From PALSA-693 sp963729695 (GTDB lineage: Bacteria > Actinomycetota > Acidimicrobiia > Acidimicrobiales > Palsa-688), in the NCBI GenBank assembly GCA_963729695.1, contig CAVSOT010000003.1:62001-126000 (forward strand): DNA of 64,000 nucleotides. The letters are read 5' to 3'. The translations under genes were made by a program, and so were the position numbers. The notes beneath the pieces are model-generated. The model did no database searches, was not told the DNA's origin, and saw only the letters and a list, made by a program, of their open reading frames with translations. This document shows positions 24,698-32,963 of the stretch, piece by piece (position 1 is the first letter of the stretch; each line of letters begins with the position of its first letter).

Positions 24698-26244
24698 TGA
24701 CCGACACCCGGCATGGGCAGGACTCCGACTCCCTGAGCCTCATCCTCCGCCACGCCGACGCCAGTCCGGACGCGCCCGCGGCCAAAGACGACGACGAGGC
24801 GCTCTCCTACGCCGAGCTCCGTGAGCGCGCCGGCGCGTTTGCATCGGGATTGTCCGTGCTGGGCGTGGGCCCAGGTGACCGGGTGGCTATCTGGCTGCCC
24901 AATTCCGTCGCCTTCGTCGCCTGTGCCTTGGGGTGCATGTGGTTGGGCGCCGCCTTCGTGCCGTTGTCGGTCGACGACCCCATGGCCCGGCTCGGTCGGA
25001 TACTCGACGACTGCGACCCCAAGGTCCTCGTCTCGCTGCACCCTGCAGGCACCAACCTCAGTTCACCGACACGGCGGAGCGCCGACGTCTCGACGATCCT
25101 CGCTCTCGCCGGGCCGCCGCCCGAGCGAGCGTCGCTGTCGCAGCGGGACGCCTACCTCATCTATACCTCTGGCACGACAGGAATGCCCAAGGGGGTTCGG
25201 ATCCCGAACGGGTCCTTCGCCTGGTCGGTAACCGCCATCAAGGCTCTCCTTGGTCTCGACTCGACGACCCGTTCCCTTTGCGTCTCGCCGTTCCACTTCG
25301 ACGGTTCCTACGGGACGTTGTTCCCCACTCTGGCGGCGGGGGGCGCCGTCGTCATCCCCCGACGCGACGACCTTCTGTTCGTCAAGCGTTTTTTCCGGGC
25401 GGTGCTGACCGAGGGTATAACCCACACCGGTTTCTCCCCGAGCTATCTCCGGCTGGTGCTCTCGTCCCCCAAGTTCGCCACCCTCCGCGATGGGGAGCTG
25501 AGGACGTTAGGGCTCGGGGGAGAGGAGTGCGTGGCGGACGACCTGGCCCGGGTCTGGGCGGTCTTGCCTGATCTCCGGATCTTCAACCGGTACGGTCCCA
25601 CCGAAACCACCATCGAGGTGACGACGTTCGAGGTGGACCGTCCTCCCCTCGCATCAGGGAAGGTTCCGATAGGAAAGCCTCATCCCGGGGTCAGCTTCCA
25701 CCTGATCGATGAGGATGGCCAGCCCATCGCAGGTCCCAACCAGACCGGCGAACTGTACATCGGCGGGCAGCAATTGATGCACGGCTATTGGGGCGACGAC
25801 GCCCTCAGCTCCAGGGTGCTATGTCACGACATCGTTCCCGGCCAGATCGTGTACCGGACCGGTGATCTGGTGTACCGGGACGAGCGGGACCGGTACGTCT
25901 ACGCCGGACGCTGCGACGACGTCGTGAAACGACTGGGTGTGCGCATTTCCCTCGACGAGATCGCTCGTACGCTGCGAGGCGTGGACGGTGTCTCCGGGGT
26001 GGTCTGCATTCCTATAGATCTCGAGGGGAAGCTCGGCGTGGCCGCCTTCGTCGAGGCGGCCGCCGAGACGAGCGTTCCCGCTTTGTTCGAGGGCGCAAGA
26101 GCCCAGGTGCCGGCCACCATGCTTCCCGACGAGATCGTATTGGTGGCGTCGCTACCCCTGACCGCCGCAGGAAAGGTCGATCGCAAGAGCCTTCTGGCGG
26201 CCGCTGGCCGCGACGGGTGGCAAGGGGTCGAGGGTACGCCTTGA
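24694..26244 (+). CDS. Stand-alone adenylation (AMP-forming) enzyme
   Basis: A 516-residue ANL-superfamily enzyme of NRPS A-domain type, activating a carboxylate as the acyl-adenylate for transfer to a carrier protein or CoA. Core motifs are LIYTSGTTGMPKGV (A3), NRYGPTETT (A5), GELYIGG (A6), VYRTGDLVYRD (A7), the A8-like KRLGVRISLDEI and the catalytic Lys in AAGKVDRKS (A10). No condensation or carrier domain is fused, so it must use one of the free carrier proteins. The substrate was not deduced. The ATG overlaps the sulfhydrylase stop, and the methyltransferase follows with a TTGA overlap. Confidence 0.87.
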   Translation: MMTDTRHGQDSDSLSLILRHADASPDAPAAKDDDEALSYAELRERAGAFASGLSVLGVGPGDRVAIWLPNSVAFVACALGCMWLGAAFVPLSVDDPMARLGRILDDCDPKVLVSLHPAGTNLSSPTRRSADVSTILALAGPPPERASLSQRDAYLIYTSGTTGMPKGVRIPNGSFAWSVTAIKALLGLDSTTRSLCVSPFHFDGSYGTLFPTLAAGGAVVIPRRDDLLFVKRFFRAVLTEGITHTGFSPSYLRLVLSSPKFATLRDGELRTLGLGGEECVADDLARVWAVLPDLRIFNRYGPTETTIEVTTFEVDRPPLASGKVPIGKPHPGVSFHLIDEDGQPIAGPNQTGELYIGGQQLMHGYWGDDALSSRVLCHDIVPGQIVYRTGDLVYRDERDRYVYAGRCDDVVKRLGVRISLDEIARTLRGVDGVSGVVCIPIDLEGKLGVAAFVEAAAETSVPALFEGARAQVPATMLPDEIVLVASLPLTAAGKVDRKSLLAAAGRDGWQGVEGTP

Positions 26245-27074
26245 TCGGGATCGAGAGGTTCCTCTCGGGTCGCAAGGGCGAGAGCCATAGGGACGGACCG
26301 TGGACGCCACGGCTGGGCGTCTCATCTCGGCGCAGCCCGCAATCGTTCGACCACTTTGCCGAACGATACGATCGTCGCGACGCGTTGACAGGTGGCTTCA
26401 TCACCGAGTGGCTCCACGGCGTCCTCGCCGGTCGGGGTGGGAAGTCCGCCTTGGACCTCGGTTGTGGGTCGGGACGAGTCGCCGCCGTACTGGCCGAACG
26501 TTACGAGGAGGTGCGAGCGGTCGATCTGAGCCCGTCCATGATCGAGTTGGCCCGGCGGAAGTACGACAATCCCCGGATCACGTTCGAGCAGGGTGACCTC
26601 ACTGAGGTGGCCGGTCAGTACGACCTGGTCGTGAGCTTCATGGCTCTCCACCACGTCCCCGAACTACCCGCCACCTTGCCACGGATTTCCCGGCTGGTCG
26701 CGCCCGGTGGGCTGGCCATCTTGGTCGACGCCGCCCAGACGCCCCCGCGGGGGCGCTGGGAGGTCCTGTACTGGAACCTCAAGGGCTTGGCCCACGACCT
26801 CGGCCAGGCGTTCGAGAAGTTCTGGCTGACCAGCGATCCCAAATGGATGGATCACCTGGTGAGCGATCGGTGGCTGAGCCCGCAGGAGTTCACCACCACG
26901 TACCGAGCCGCCTTTCCAGGCGCCGAGATCCGGCCGGAATCCGGCGTGTACACAGCCGTGTGGGAACGACCAGACGCAGCCCAACGACCAGACGCAGCCC
27001 AACGACCAGACGCAGCCCAACGACCAGACGCAGCCCAACGACCAGACGCAGCCCAACGACCAGACGCAACCTGA
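26241..27074 (+). CDS. Class I SAM-dependent methyltransferase with repeat tail
   Basis: A 277-residue methyltransferase: motif I LDLGCGSGRVAAVLA, the acidic loop VDLSPSMIELAR, motif II QYDLVVSFMALHHV and post-motif LVAPGGLAILVDA. The substrate is unknown; the product of the preceding adenylation enzyme is a candidate. The TTG at 26241 overlaps the upstream stop as TTGA. The last 36 codons are an 18-bp minisatellite coding Arg-Pro-Asp-Ala-Ala-Gln repeats appended after the native VYTAVWE end. The 3' end faces the TylF-like gene across a strong hairpin. Confidence 0.82.
   Translation: MIGIERFLSGRKGESHRDGPWTPRLGVSSRRSPQSFDHFAERYDRRDALTGGFITEWLHGVLAGRGGKSALDLGCGSGRVAAVLAERYEEVRAVDLSPSMIELARRKYDNPRITFEQGDLTEVAGQYDLVVSFMALHHVPELPATLPRISRLVAPGGLAILVDAAQTPPRGRWEVLYWNLKGLAHDLGQAFEKFWLTSDPKWMDHLVSDRWLSPQEFTTTYRAAFPGAEIRPESGVYTAVWERPDAAQRPDAAQRPDAAQRPDAAQRPDAAQRPDAT
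26967..27071. repeat. 18-bp minisatellite at the methyltransferase 3' end
   Basis: Five complete 18-bp units (CGACCAGACGCAGCCCAA) and a partial sixth, virtually identical, encode a C-terminal RPDAAQ array just before the stop. Confidence 0.92.
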
Positions 27075-27097
27075 GGCTGCCTCGTCGCCGCGGCCGT

Positions 27098-27126
27098 CCC
27101 GGAGCTGGCTGGGGGCCGGCTCCGGG
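27098..27126. terminator. Bidirectional hairpin between convergent genes
   Basis: CCCGGAGC (27098-27105) pairs with GCTCCGGG (27119-27126). The stem extends inward by several GC pairs to a tight loop. It lies between the convergent ends of the methyltransferase and the TylF-like gene. There is no U-tract, as is common in high-GC bacteria. Confidence 0.55.
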
Positions 27127-27143
27127 AGGTGCTTGGCGGCCCG

Positions 27144-27977
27144 CTACCCCCGGTGGTTGGCCGTGACCCGCCAGTAGGCGCCGGCCTCGTCGATCGGAAC
27201 GATCGGATCGTCGATGTCGTGGCGCCTCCGATAATCCTCGATTGCCTTTCGGCAGGCCGGCAGGTTGTAGTCGTCGACGATGACGAACCCCCCCTCTGAA
27301 ACCTTGGGGTAGAGGGGTACCAGGGCGTCCATCGTCGACTCGTAGAGGTCGCCGTCGAGGCGCAGCACGGCGATGCGCTCTATCGGGGCGGTAGGCAGGG
27401 TGTCACGGAACCACCCGACAACGAACTGCACGTTGTCGTTGAGGAGCCCGTAGCGGTCGAGGTTGCGGCGGACGTGGTCGACAGAGACCTCGGTGAGAGG
27501 GCGGAGGTGCCAGGCCGCCCCTGCGTCCTCCGGGTAGGAGCCGACGTCAGGGGCGGGCAAACCGGCGAACGAGTCGGCGGCCCAGACCCGTCGGTCGTCC
27601 GCATCGTGACACCGCAGCACGGCCTGCATCACGATGATCGCTCCGCCTCGCATCACCCCGGTCTCGACGAGGTCGCCGGGAACGCCTTCTCGCAGCACGG
27701 TTTCGACGCACAACTGCAGGTTGTCCAGACGCTCCATGCTGAGCATGGAATGGGCGATGTCCGAGTAGTCGTGGCCGGCCATCCGTTCGGCGTAGTTGCC
27801 GCGACGTCGATGAGCCAGCTGCACGTTTCCGAGCAGCGAGAGCTTCAGCGCCATCTTGCGCACCTTGCCGTGGGGCTGGATGGGATTGAGCTCGGCATCG
27901 ACGTAGGGGATGTTGATGACGCAGCGCTTGACCATGTCTACGTAGAGCTCTCGGGCGTCGATGGTGGTTTCAGGCAT
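27144..27977 (-). CDS. TylF/macrocin-type O-methyltransferase
   Basis: A 277-residue protein of the TylF (PF05711) family, which methylates sugar hydroxyls of antibiotics and surface glycans using SAM and a divalent metal. Typical segments are VPGDLVETGVMRGGAIIVMQ, VWAADSFAGLP, IAVLRLDGDLYESTMDAL, GFVIVDDYNLPACRKAI and the end VPIDEAGAYWR. The ATG at 27977 is preceded by GGAGGAG nine bases away. It may methylate a sugar (xylose is a candidate) in the cluster glycan. No TGTATCA copy was found upstream, unlike most neighbours. Confidence 0.82.
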   Translation of the reverse strand: MPETTIDARELYVDMVKRCVINIPYVDAELNPIQPHGKVRKMALKLSLLGNVQLAHRRRGNYAERMAGHDYSDIAHSMLSMERLDNLQLCVETVLREGVPGDLVETGVMRGGAIIVMQAVLRCHDADDRRVWAADSFAGLPAPDVGSYPEDAGAAWHLRPLTEVSVDHVRRNLDRYGLLNDNVQFVVGWFRDTLPTAPIERIAVLRLDGDLYESTMDALVPLYPKVSEGGFVIVDDYNLPACRKAIEDYRRRHDIDDPIVPIDEAGAYWRVTANHRG

Positions 27978-28143
27978 GTGGATGGCTCCTCCCGCTTCCG
28001 GAGAGTTCTGAGAGAAGAGTGGGAAGGGGAACGCGCCACCACGGCGCGGGGCGCGTGTCTCGTCGCCCGGGCCGGCCTGTTCACCGCCCTTGACGGGAAC
28101 GTGGATCACCGCCGTCCCCCGGATAGAGGGTCAGCCCCGCTTC

Positions 28144-28647
28144 TCACCGGGGCTGACCGAGTGCGCTTTCGACCTGTCCGCTGGCAGGCGCCGTCGAGTG
28201 GTGCAGTGGCCGAGTGGCGACGACTACGGCTACCGCGGCGTCGCCCTCGTGGCTCAGGCTCACGCACAGCCGGTCCACCCCCCGGTGCGCCGCCAGGCGG
28301 GCTGCGCTCCCGGTCAGGTGCATCTCGTCGCACCACCCGAGCGGGTGGCGCCGGACCTCCATGGAGGTCCACTCCGGTTGCGCGCCCTCGACTTTCAGGG
28401 CCTTGAGCGTCGCCTCCTTGGCCGCGAACCTGGCCGCCAGGTGCGGGGCCGGGTCGGCTGAGGAGCAACTGTCGGCGTACTCCCGGGCCGTGAACACCCG
28501 CCGCAGGTAGCGATCCCCGAAGTGGGCGAGCGAGTCGCGCACGTCAGAGACCAGGGTGAGGTCGATACCCACGGCCGCCACGTTGGCAAAGTGAGGGAAA
28601 TTGCAAACCTCGTTCAGCTGGCCTGGAGTGGGCAGCGAGGCGGACAT
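28144..28647 (-). CDS. Holo-[acyl-carrier-protein] synthase (AcpS-type), cluster-embedded
   Basis: An AcpS-family phosphopantetheinyl transferase of about 167 residues: AAVGIDLTLVSDVRDSL with the metal Asp, RRVFTAREYADSC, LAARFAAKEATLKAL with the metal Glu and Lys, and a C-terminal VSLSHEGDAAVAVVVA. It transfers 4'-phosphopantetheine from CoA to the Ser of carrier proteins. Its presence here suggests the two free-standing carriers are its substrates. The ATG at 28647 follows GAAAG. A TGTATCA element ends 29 bases upstream. An N-terminal extension of about 20 residues precedes the domain, so a later start is possible. Confidence 0.85.
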   Translation of the reverse strand: MSASLPTPGQLNEVCNFPHFANVAAVGIDLTLVSDVRDSLAHFGDRYLRRVFTAREYADSCSSADPAPHLAARFAAKEATLKALKVEGAQPEWTSMEVRRHPLGWCDEMHLTGSAARLAAHRGVDRLCVSLSHEGDAAVAVVVATRPLHHSTAPASGQVESALGQPR

Positions 28648-28675
28648 GCTCTTTCGAGCGGGCACCAGGGTGCTG

Positions 28676-28682
28676 TGATACA
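28676..28682 (-). promoter_or_regulatory. TGTATCA element upstream of the AcpS gene
   Basis: Reads ATGTATCAC on the minus strand and ends 29 bases before the ATG at 28647. It is the last copy found in the window. Confidence 0.5.
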
Positions 28683-28715
28683 TGGGGCAGTCTCGTTATT
28701 GGACGGGTTGCCCGG

Positions 28716-29606
28716 TCAGGGCGCAACCGTGGCGTCGACGCCCGGGAGGGCGCAGGCCACCTCGCTGGCGACCCCCCGGTAGGCGCCGGGAACGAACGCC
28801 GGCATGGTTGCTGCCCCATCCCGAACCCGGATGCGCAGGTTGCGTACCTGATAGCCGAGCAGGTGCTGGAAGTAGTGCAGCCCGGGCGCATCCCGCACCC
28901 CGGTCCCGGCGATGAGGTGGCGCACTCCCTGCCCGCGCAGGTTGGATCGCATGTAGGTGTGGAGCAGGTAGCGCGACGATGAGGCGGCCGGATGATCGGG
29001 GGCGCTCAATGACCAGACCAGCATGGCGTAGTCGCTGAATATGGCGACGGCACTGATGGCCACGGGATGGCCAGTGTCGTCGACCGCTACGAAGTACCCC
29101 ATGTCCTGGGTGTCGGGCGGCGGCCGCAACTGGGCCAACCTCTCCTGGGCGCCTTCTCGCGAACCCAGGATCTCTTGGGTCGCGGCAGACCACTCCCCGT
29201 AACTGGCGACGCGGGTCACCTCCACGCCCCGCTTCTGGGCGTGTTTCATGTTGGTGCGCAGCGCCTGTCTGGACCGGCCCGACAGGTAGGCCTGATCATC
29301 CGGTTCCAGGTCGAGCACGGCCTGGGCCAACCGGCCGCCAAAGATGGGAGCCGAGATCGGCGCGAAGTCACGGGAAAACAAAGCGGCCGCCTCCGCGGAG
29401 GTGATACAGACTTCGACAATCGGGAGTCGGGCCACGGCGAACAAGACCCGCAACAGGGTCGCCGGGCGCCGGGTGAGGGCCGCGAGCAGGCCTCGGAGGC
29501 GCGACCCGCTGAAGTGGCGGGCGATGTCGGCCGTGGCCCGGAACAGCGGATCGCCGTACACGAGCGAGGCGGAATGGGGAACCGGCGGGAGATGCGGCGG
29601 GATCAC
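28716..29606 (-). CDS. GNAT-like (FemAB-related) transferase
   Basis: A 296-residue acyl/aminoacyltransferase-like protein. The core LSGRSRQALRTNMKHAQKRG resembles the basic helix of FemAB/BioF2-like enzymes, followed by YFVAVDDTGHPVAISAVAIFSDYAMLVWSLS and SSSRYLLHTYMRSNLRGQGVRHLIAGTG. The start GTG is not strongly supported. With the gene at 15936-17219 it gives the cluster two candidate transferases for carrier-bound groups. A 258-base gap separates it from the NRAMP-like gene, which marks the cluster border. Confidence 0.6.
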   Translation of the reverse strand: MIPPHLPPVPHSASLVYGDPLFRATADIARHFSGSRLRGLLAALTRRPATLLRVLFAVARLPIVEVCITSAEAAALFSRDFAPISAPIFGGRLAQAVLDLEPDDQAYLSGRSRQALRTNMKHAQKRGVEVTRVASYGEWSAATQEILGSREGAQERLAQLRPPPDTQDMGYFVAVDDTGHPVAISAVAIFSDYAMLVWSLSAPDHPAASSSRYLLHTYMRSNLRGQGVRHLIAGTGVRDAPGLHYFQHLLGYQVRNLRIRVRDGAATMPAFVPGAYRGVASEVACALPGVDATVAP

Positions 29607-29842
29607 GGCTGGGCCGAAGAGGGGAGGCGGCGGCGGTGCCTAGTGGGCATCCACGAACGACTCACGCGCCCGGATCCCCTTTGACGTCCGGCTGCTGTCC
29701 CATGATGCATTTCTGCCCCTTCAACCTCGTGGTGCGAGCCCAGAGACCACCCTGAGTGGCAACCGGGGGACGCCGCGGTGCTCGATGAGCCCTTAGAGTA
29801 GGAACGCCCCCGGATTGAGACATGGCATCTCGCAGTCCTTCA

Positions 29843-29865
29843 ACGCTCGTGATACTTCCGAGCGT
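29843..29865 (-). terminator. Hairpin at the end of the NRAMP-like gene
   Basis: ACGCTCG (29843-29849) and CGAGCGT (29859-29865) form a perfect 7-bp stem with a 9-base loop, overlapping the stop codon of the minus-strand gene. The U-tract is weak. The loop contains GTATCA, but not in promoter position. Confidence 0.4.
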
Positions 29866-31565
29866 CAACCCCCGCCGAGTTGGATCGCCTTCACCAGCAG
29901 CAGGACCGCGCTCAGCACCAGGTAGGCCCGCAGGCTCAGGATGCCGATCCGGAGGCCCGGCGACCACTTGACGGGCTTCAACAGGGCCAGCGGCGGCATG
30001 CGCCAGGACATCTTCTCGTGCAGGCCCATCACCGGAGGCGCCGGTCGGTGCTGGCCGCTGCGCCGGCTCTGCATCCGCACCAGGGCGAAGGCGACGAGTC
30101 CCCCTATGCCGAGCACTACCGCCAGCCCGATGAAGACCCGGGCGACGTCGACGTGAGGGAACAGGGTGGAGGCCATCAGGGTGCCGGAGAGGACGAGGAG
30201 CGTCCCGACGATGACGGCCGCCACCCCGTTCAGCCAGTTGGGGTTGATCCAAGGCCCGAGCACTTCCACGTCGTTGCACAGCAGGAGCAGGAACACGCTG
30301 GCCGAGGGGAGCAGCAAGCCGGCCAGGGCCTGGACGCTGGTGGTGATCAGACCAAGGGGTGCGCCAGGTATGAGCACGATCCCGGCCGCCACCGCCACCA
30401 TGGCCGTGTAGCTGAAGTAGAACTGCTTCGCCTCCAGGAAGCCTCGATGCAAGGAGTGACGGATACCGAAGACGTCGCCGAAGGCGTAGCTGGTGGAGAG
30501 GGTGACGGCGGCGGCGCCGATGATGCTGGCGTCGAACAGGACGATGGCGAAGATGGCCCCGAGCGCCCCGCTCTTGTGGCTCAGCAGGGTGGCCACTTCG
30601 CCGGCATTGGTGAAGTGGCCGAACGCCGGAGTGCCGGTGGCGGCATAGCTGCCCGTGACCATGATGGCGGCCGCCCCGCCCACCACCACCAGGGATCCGA
30701 TCACCGTATCGGCCCGCTCGTAGGGGATGAATCGGGGGGTGATCCGCTTGTCGATGATGTTGGACTGCTGGAAGAACAGCTGCCAGGGGGCGACCGTGGT
30801 GCCCACGATGGCGATGATGAGCAACACGGCCGCCGAGGTCGGCCCGCCGTAGATGCTGGGCACCACGAAGTTGTGGGCGATCGTCCCCCACTGCGGATGG
30901 GACATAAAGAACATCGGGATCTGCAGCAGGCTGACCGCGATGAACGCGAACATAAACCGCTCCCATCGCCGGAAGCTGCCGGTGGCCATGATGGCCACGA
31001 GCGCGACCGCGGCGAGGGGGACGGCCAGGTACTCCGAAATGCCGGCGTAGGACGCGGCCAGGGAGATGCCGATGAACTCGGTGACGATGGTGAGGAAGTT
31101 CAGGACAAAGAGGTCCCCCACGCTGAACCATCCCCAGCCTCTCCCGAACCGCTCGTTGATGAGGCGGGCATGGCCAACCCCGGTGACGGCTCCGAGCCGG
31201 ACAACCATCTCCTGGTTGACGATGAGGACCGGGATCAGCAGGAGAAGGGTCCACAGCAGGGTGGTGTGGTAGTTCTGGCCGGCCTGGGCGTAGGTCGAGA
31301 CCCCGCCGGCGTCGTTGTCGCCGACCATGACGATGATCCCGGGTCCCACGATGGCCGCGAGGGTGAGCAGACGCTGCTTCCAGGTGTGCCGTTCGCCCAC
31401 CTCTCCGACGGAGATACGGCCGAGGGCGCCCTCGATGTCACCTACGTGGGCGGAGTCGAGGACGGCCGTGGTCGGCGTCTCCAGCCGGCGACTCTGCGGC
31501 TCCTGCGGGCGTGACGGCTCTGCCGCCTCGGAGCCCTGGTCGCCCCTGGCGGTCGGTCGAGCCAC
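29865..31565 (-). CDS. NRAMP-like divalent metal transporter with altered metal-site motifs
   Basis: A 566-residue membrane protein with about eleven spans and the NRAMP fold. The first helix region reads GPGIIVMVGDNDAGGVSTYAQ, where canonical NRAMPs have DPGN, and the sixth-helix region reads TTVAPWQLFFQQSN in place of the MPH motif. NRAMP-related magnesium transporters also deviate at these sites, so Mg2+ rather than Mn2+/Fe2+ is a serious possibility. The next gene upstream encodes a soluble MgtE-N/CBS protein, which strengthens that idea. The N-terminal 60 residues are hydrophilic. The GTG start is 7 bases after the upstream stop. Confidence 0.82.
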   Translation of the reverse strand: MARPTARGDQGSEAAEPSRPQEPQSRRLETPTTAVLDSAHVGDIEGALGRISVGEVGERHTWKQRLLTLAAIVGPGIIVMVGDNDAGGVSTYAQAGQNYHTTLLWTLLLLIPVLIVNQEMVVRLGAVTGVGHARLINERFGRGWGWFSVGDLFVLNFLTIVTEFIGISLAASYAGISEYLAVPLAAVALVAIMATGSFRRWERFMFAFIAVSLLQIPMFFMSHPQWGTIAHNFVVPSIYGGPTSAAVLLIIAIVGTTVAPWQLFFQQSNIIDKRITPRFIPYERADTVIGSLVVVGGAAAIMVTGSYAATGTPAFGHFTNAGEVATLLSHKSGALGAIFAIVLFDASIIGAAAVTLSTSYAFGDVFGIRHSLHRGFLEAKQFYFSYTAMVAVAAGIVLIPGAPLGLITTSVQALAGLLLPSASVFLLLLCNDVEVLGPWINPNWLNGVAAVIVGTLLVLSGTLMASTLFPHVDVARVFIGLAVVLGIGGLVAFALVRMQSRRSGQHRPAPPVMGLHEKMSWRMPPLALLKPVKWSPGLRIGILSLRAYLVLSAVLLLVKAIQLGGG

Positions 31566-31571
31566 CGGGCG

Positions 31572-32873
31572 TTATCCCTTCGACTCCGGTTGGCCAGGTT
31601 GACTCGCGACAGCCATCGCATCGTCCGCGGCCAGCTCCGGATGCGGGGGAGGTTCTCGTCTTCGCCAATCGTCTGGAATGGTCGCTTCGAGGATGTCGTC
31701 GACGGTGATGACGCCGAGCAGGCGGTCGTCCGGCCCCACGACGGGGACGGTCATCAGGTTGAAGTCGGCCATCAGCAGCGCCACGTCCACCACGTCCGTG
31801 CCCGGGGTGACCCGGACGGGATCGTTGTCGATGAGGTCGATCAACGGGGTGTCGCCGTCCGAGTGCAGCAAGCCCACAACGGTGACGGTGCCGCGCAGCC
31901 GGTCGGTGTCGTCGACGGCGTGGACGGTGACGAGCGCTTCGGGCTGGATGGTGTCGGCCAGCCGGACTCGCCGCAGGGCCTCGTCGACCGTGGCTTCTCT
32001 AGGGACGGCGAGGAAATCGACACCCATGATGCCGCCGGCGCTCGTCGAGTTGAAGCCGAGGAGGGTCACGACCTTGGTTCGAAAGCCGGCCGGTAGGAGA
32101 TCGAGGACCTTGACCCGGCGGCCCTGAGGCAGCTCGGCGATGGCGTCCGCCGCGTCGTCGGCCCGCATGTGGGCGATGACGTCGGCCACCTCGTCGTCGG
32201 TCATGTCGTCGAAGAGCCGGTTGGCGATGTCGGGGTCCAGCTCCTCGAAGACGTCCGCTTCGAGCTCGGGGTCGCCGTGCACCTCGTCGAGGATCTCCTC
32301 CCCCTCGGCGTGCGAGGCCTCCTCGAGGAGGTCGGCGATCTGCGCCGGCTTCAGCCTGAGGACCCGACGGAAGCCCGATCTGGCCCGCACGCTGGCCGCA
32401 TGCCCGATCAACGGCTCGAACGCCTTCCAGTCCCGGCACGGGTGCCCGCCCTTTGACCGGATCAAACCGAAGAACCGGGCCGGGCGTCTGGTGTCGAGGC
32501 ACGACACCACCCAGCCTTCGCCCGTCTGTTGCAGCTCGATGTCCCAGGCCCGTACCAGCTCGACTTCGGTCACGTCGATGAGGCGATGGCCGAGGATGTC
32601 CTCGCGGAGCAGGACTTCTCCTTCGCGCCGCTCGAAGCCTCTGAGATCGACCTTGGCCTTGGCCAGGACCACCCGTTGGTCGTTGAGCTCCGCGATGCGC
32701 CGGACGGAGAGGTAGACCCGGCGGCCGCCCACCTTGCCGACCAACCCGGTAACCAAGGGAAGGTCGCCGCCCCGTAGCCGGACGATGACGTCGTCCACCT
32801 TGCCGATGGTCTCGTTGGCCGGCGAGAACACGTGGCATCGCAGCAGGGCGGAGAGATGCACGAACGGAACCAT
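31572..32873 (-). CDS. Soluble PRC-barrel/MgtE-N/CBS-pair protein
   Basis: A 433-residue protein with no membrane spans. It has a PRC-barrel-like module (about 1-160), an MgtE N-terminal superhelical domain (LKPAQIADLLEEASHAEGEEI onward to LPAGFRTKVVTLL) and a pair of CBS domains (IMGVDFLAVPREATVDEAL, then DVVDVALLMADFNLMTVPVVGPDDRLLGVI). In MgtE channels these domains sense cytosolic Mg2+, but the channel domain is absent here. The NRAMP-like transporter follows 7 bases later, suggesting the two form a split Mg2+-regulated transport system. The ATG at 32873 was chosen because homology begins there. Confidence 0.82.
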   Translation of the reverse strand: MVPFVHLSALLRCHVFSPANETIGKVDDVIVRLRGGDLPLVTGLVGKVGGRRVYLSVRRIAELNDQRVVLAKAKVDLRGFERREGEVLLREDILGHRLIDVTEVELVRAWDIELQQTGEGWVVSCLDTRRPARFFGLIRSKGGHPCRDWKAFEPLIGHAASVRARSGFRRVLRLKPAQIADLLEEASHAEGEEILDEVHGDPELEADVFEELDPDIANRLFDDMTDDEVADVIAHMRADDAADAIAELPQGRRVKVLDLLPAGFRTKVVTLLGFNSTSAGGIMGVDFLAVPREATVDEALRRVRLADTIQPEALVTVHAVDDTDRLRGTVTVVGLLHSDGDTPLIDLIDNDPVRVTPGTDVVDVALLMADFNLMTVPVVGPDDRLLGVITVDDILEATIPDDWRRREPPPHPELAADDAMAVASQPGQPESKG

Positions 32874-32963
32874 ACCCCGGCAATCGACCTCGGTCCCGAA
32901 GGTCCCGCTAGGCAACGCCGACGTCTTTGCGTACCCTCGTGGTGGCTCGAGCATGGAGGCCAC

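Noticed and set aside
26967..27071. 18-bp direct repeats as a CRISPR-like array
   Set aside because: The units are contiguous without spacers and stay in frame with the methyltransferase, so they are a coding minisatellite.
29662..29826. A 53-codon minus-strand frame between the NRAMP-like and GNAT genes
   Set aside because: Arg/Pro/Gly-rich, no homology I can recognise, and it overlaps nothing functional. An AAGGA lies upstream, but evidence is too weak to call a gene.
29843..29865. GTATCA in the loop after the NRAMP-like gene as an eleventh copy of the cluster element
   Set aside because: It is inside a perfect hairpin at a gene end and about 245 bases from the next start, so it is more likely part of a terminator.
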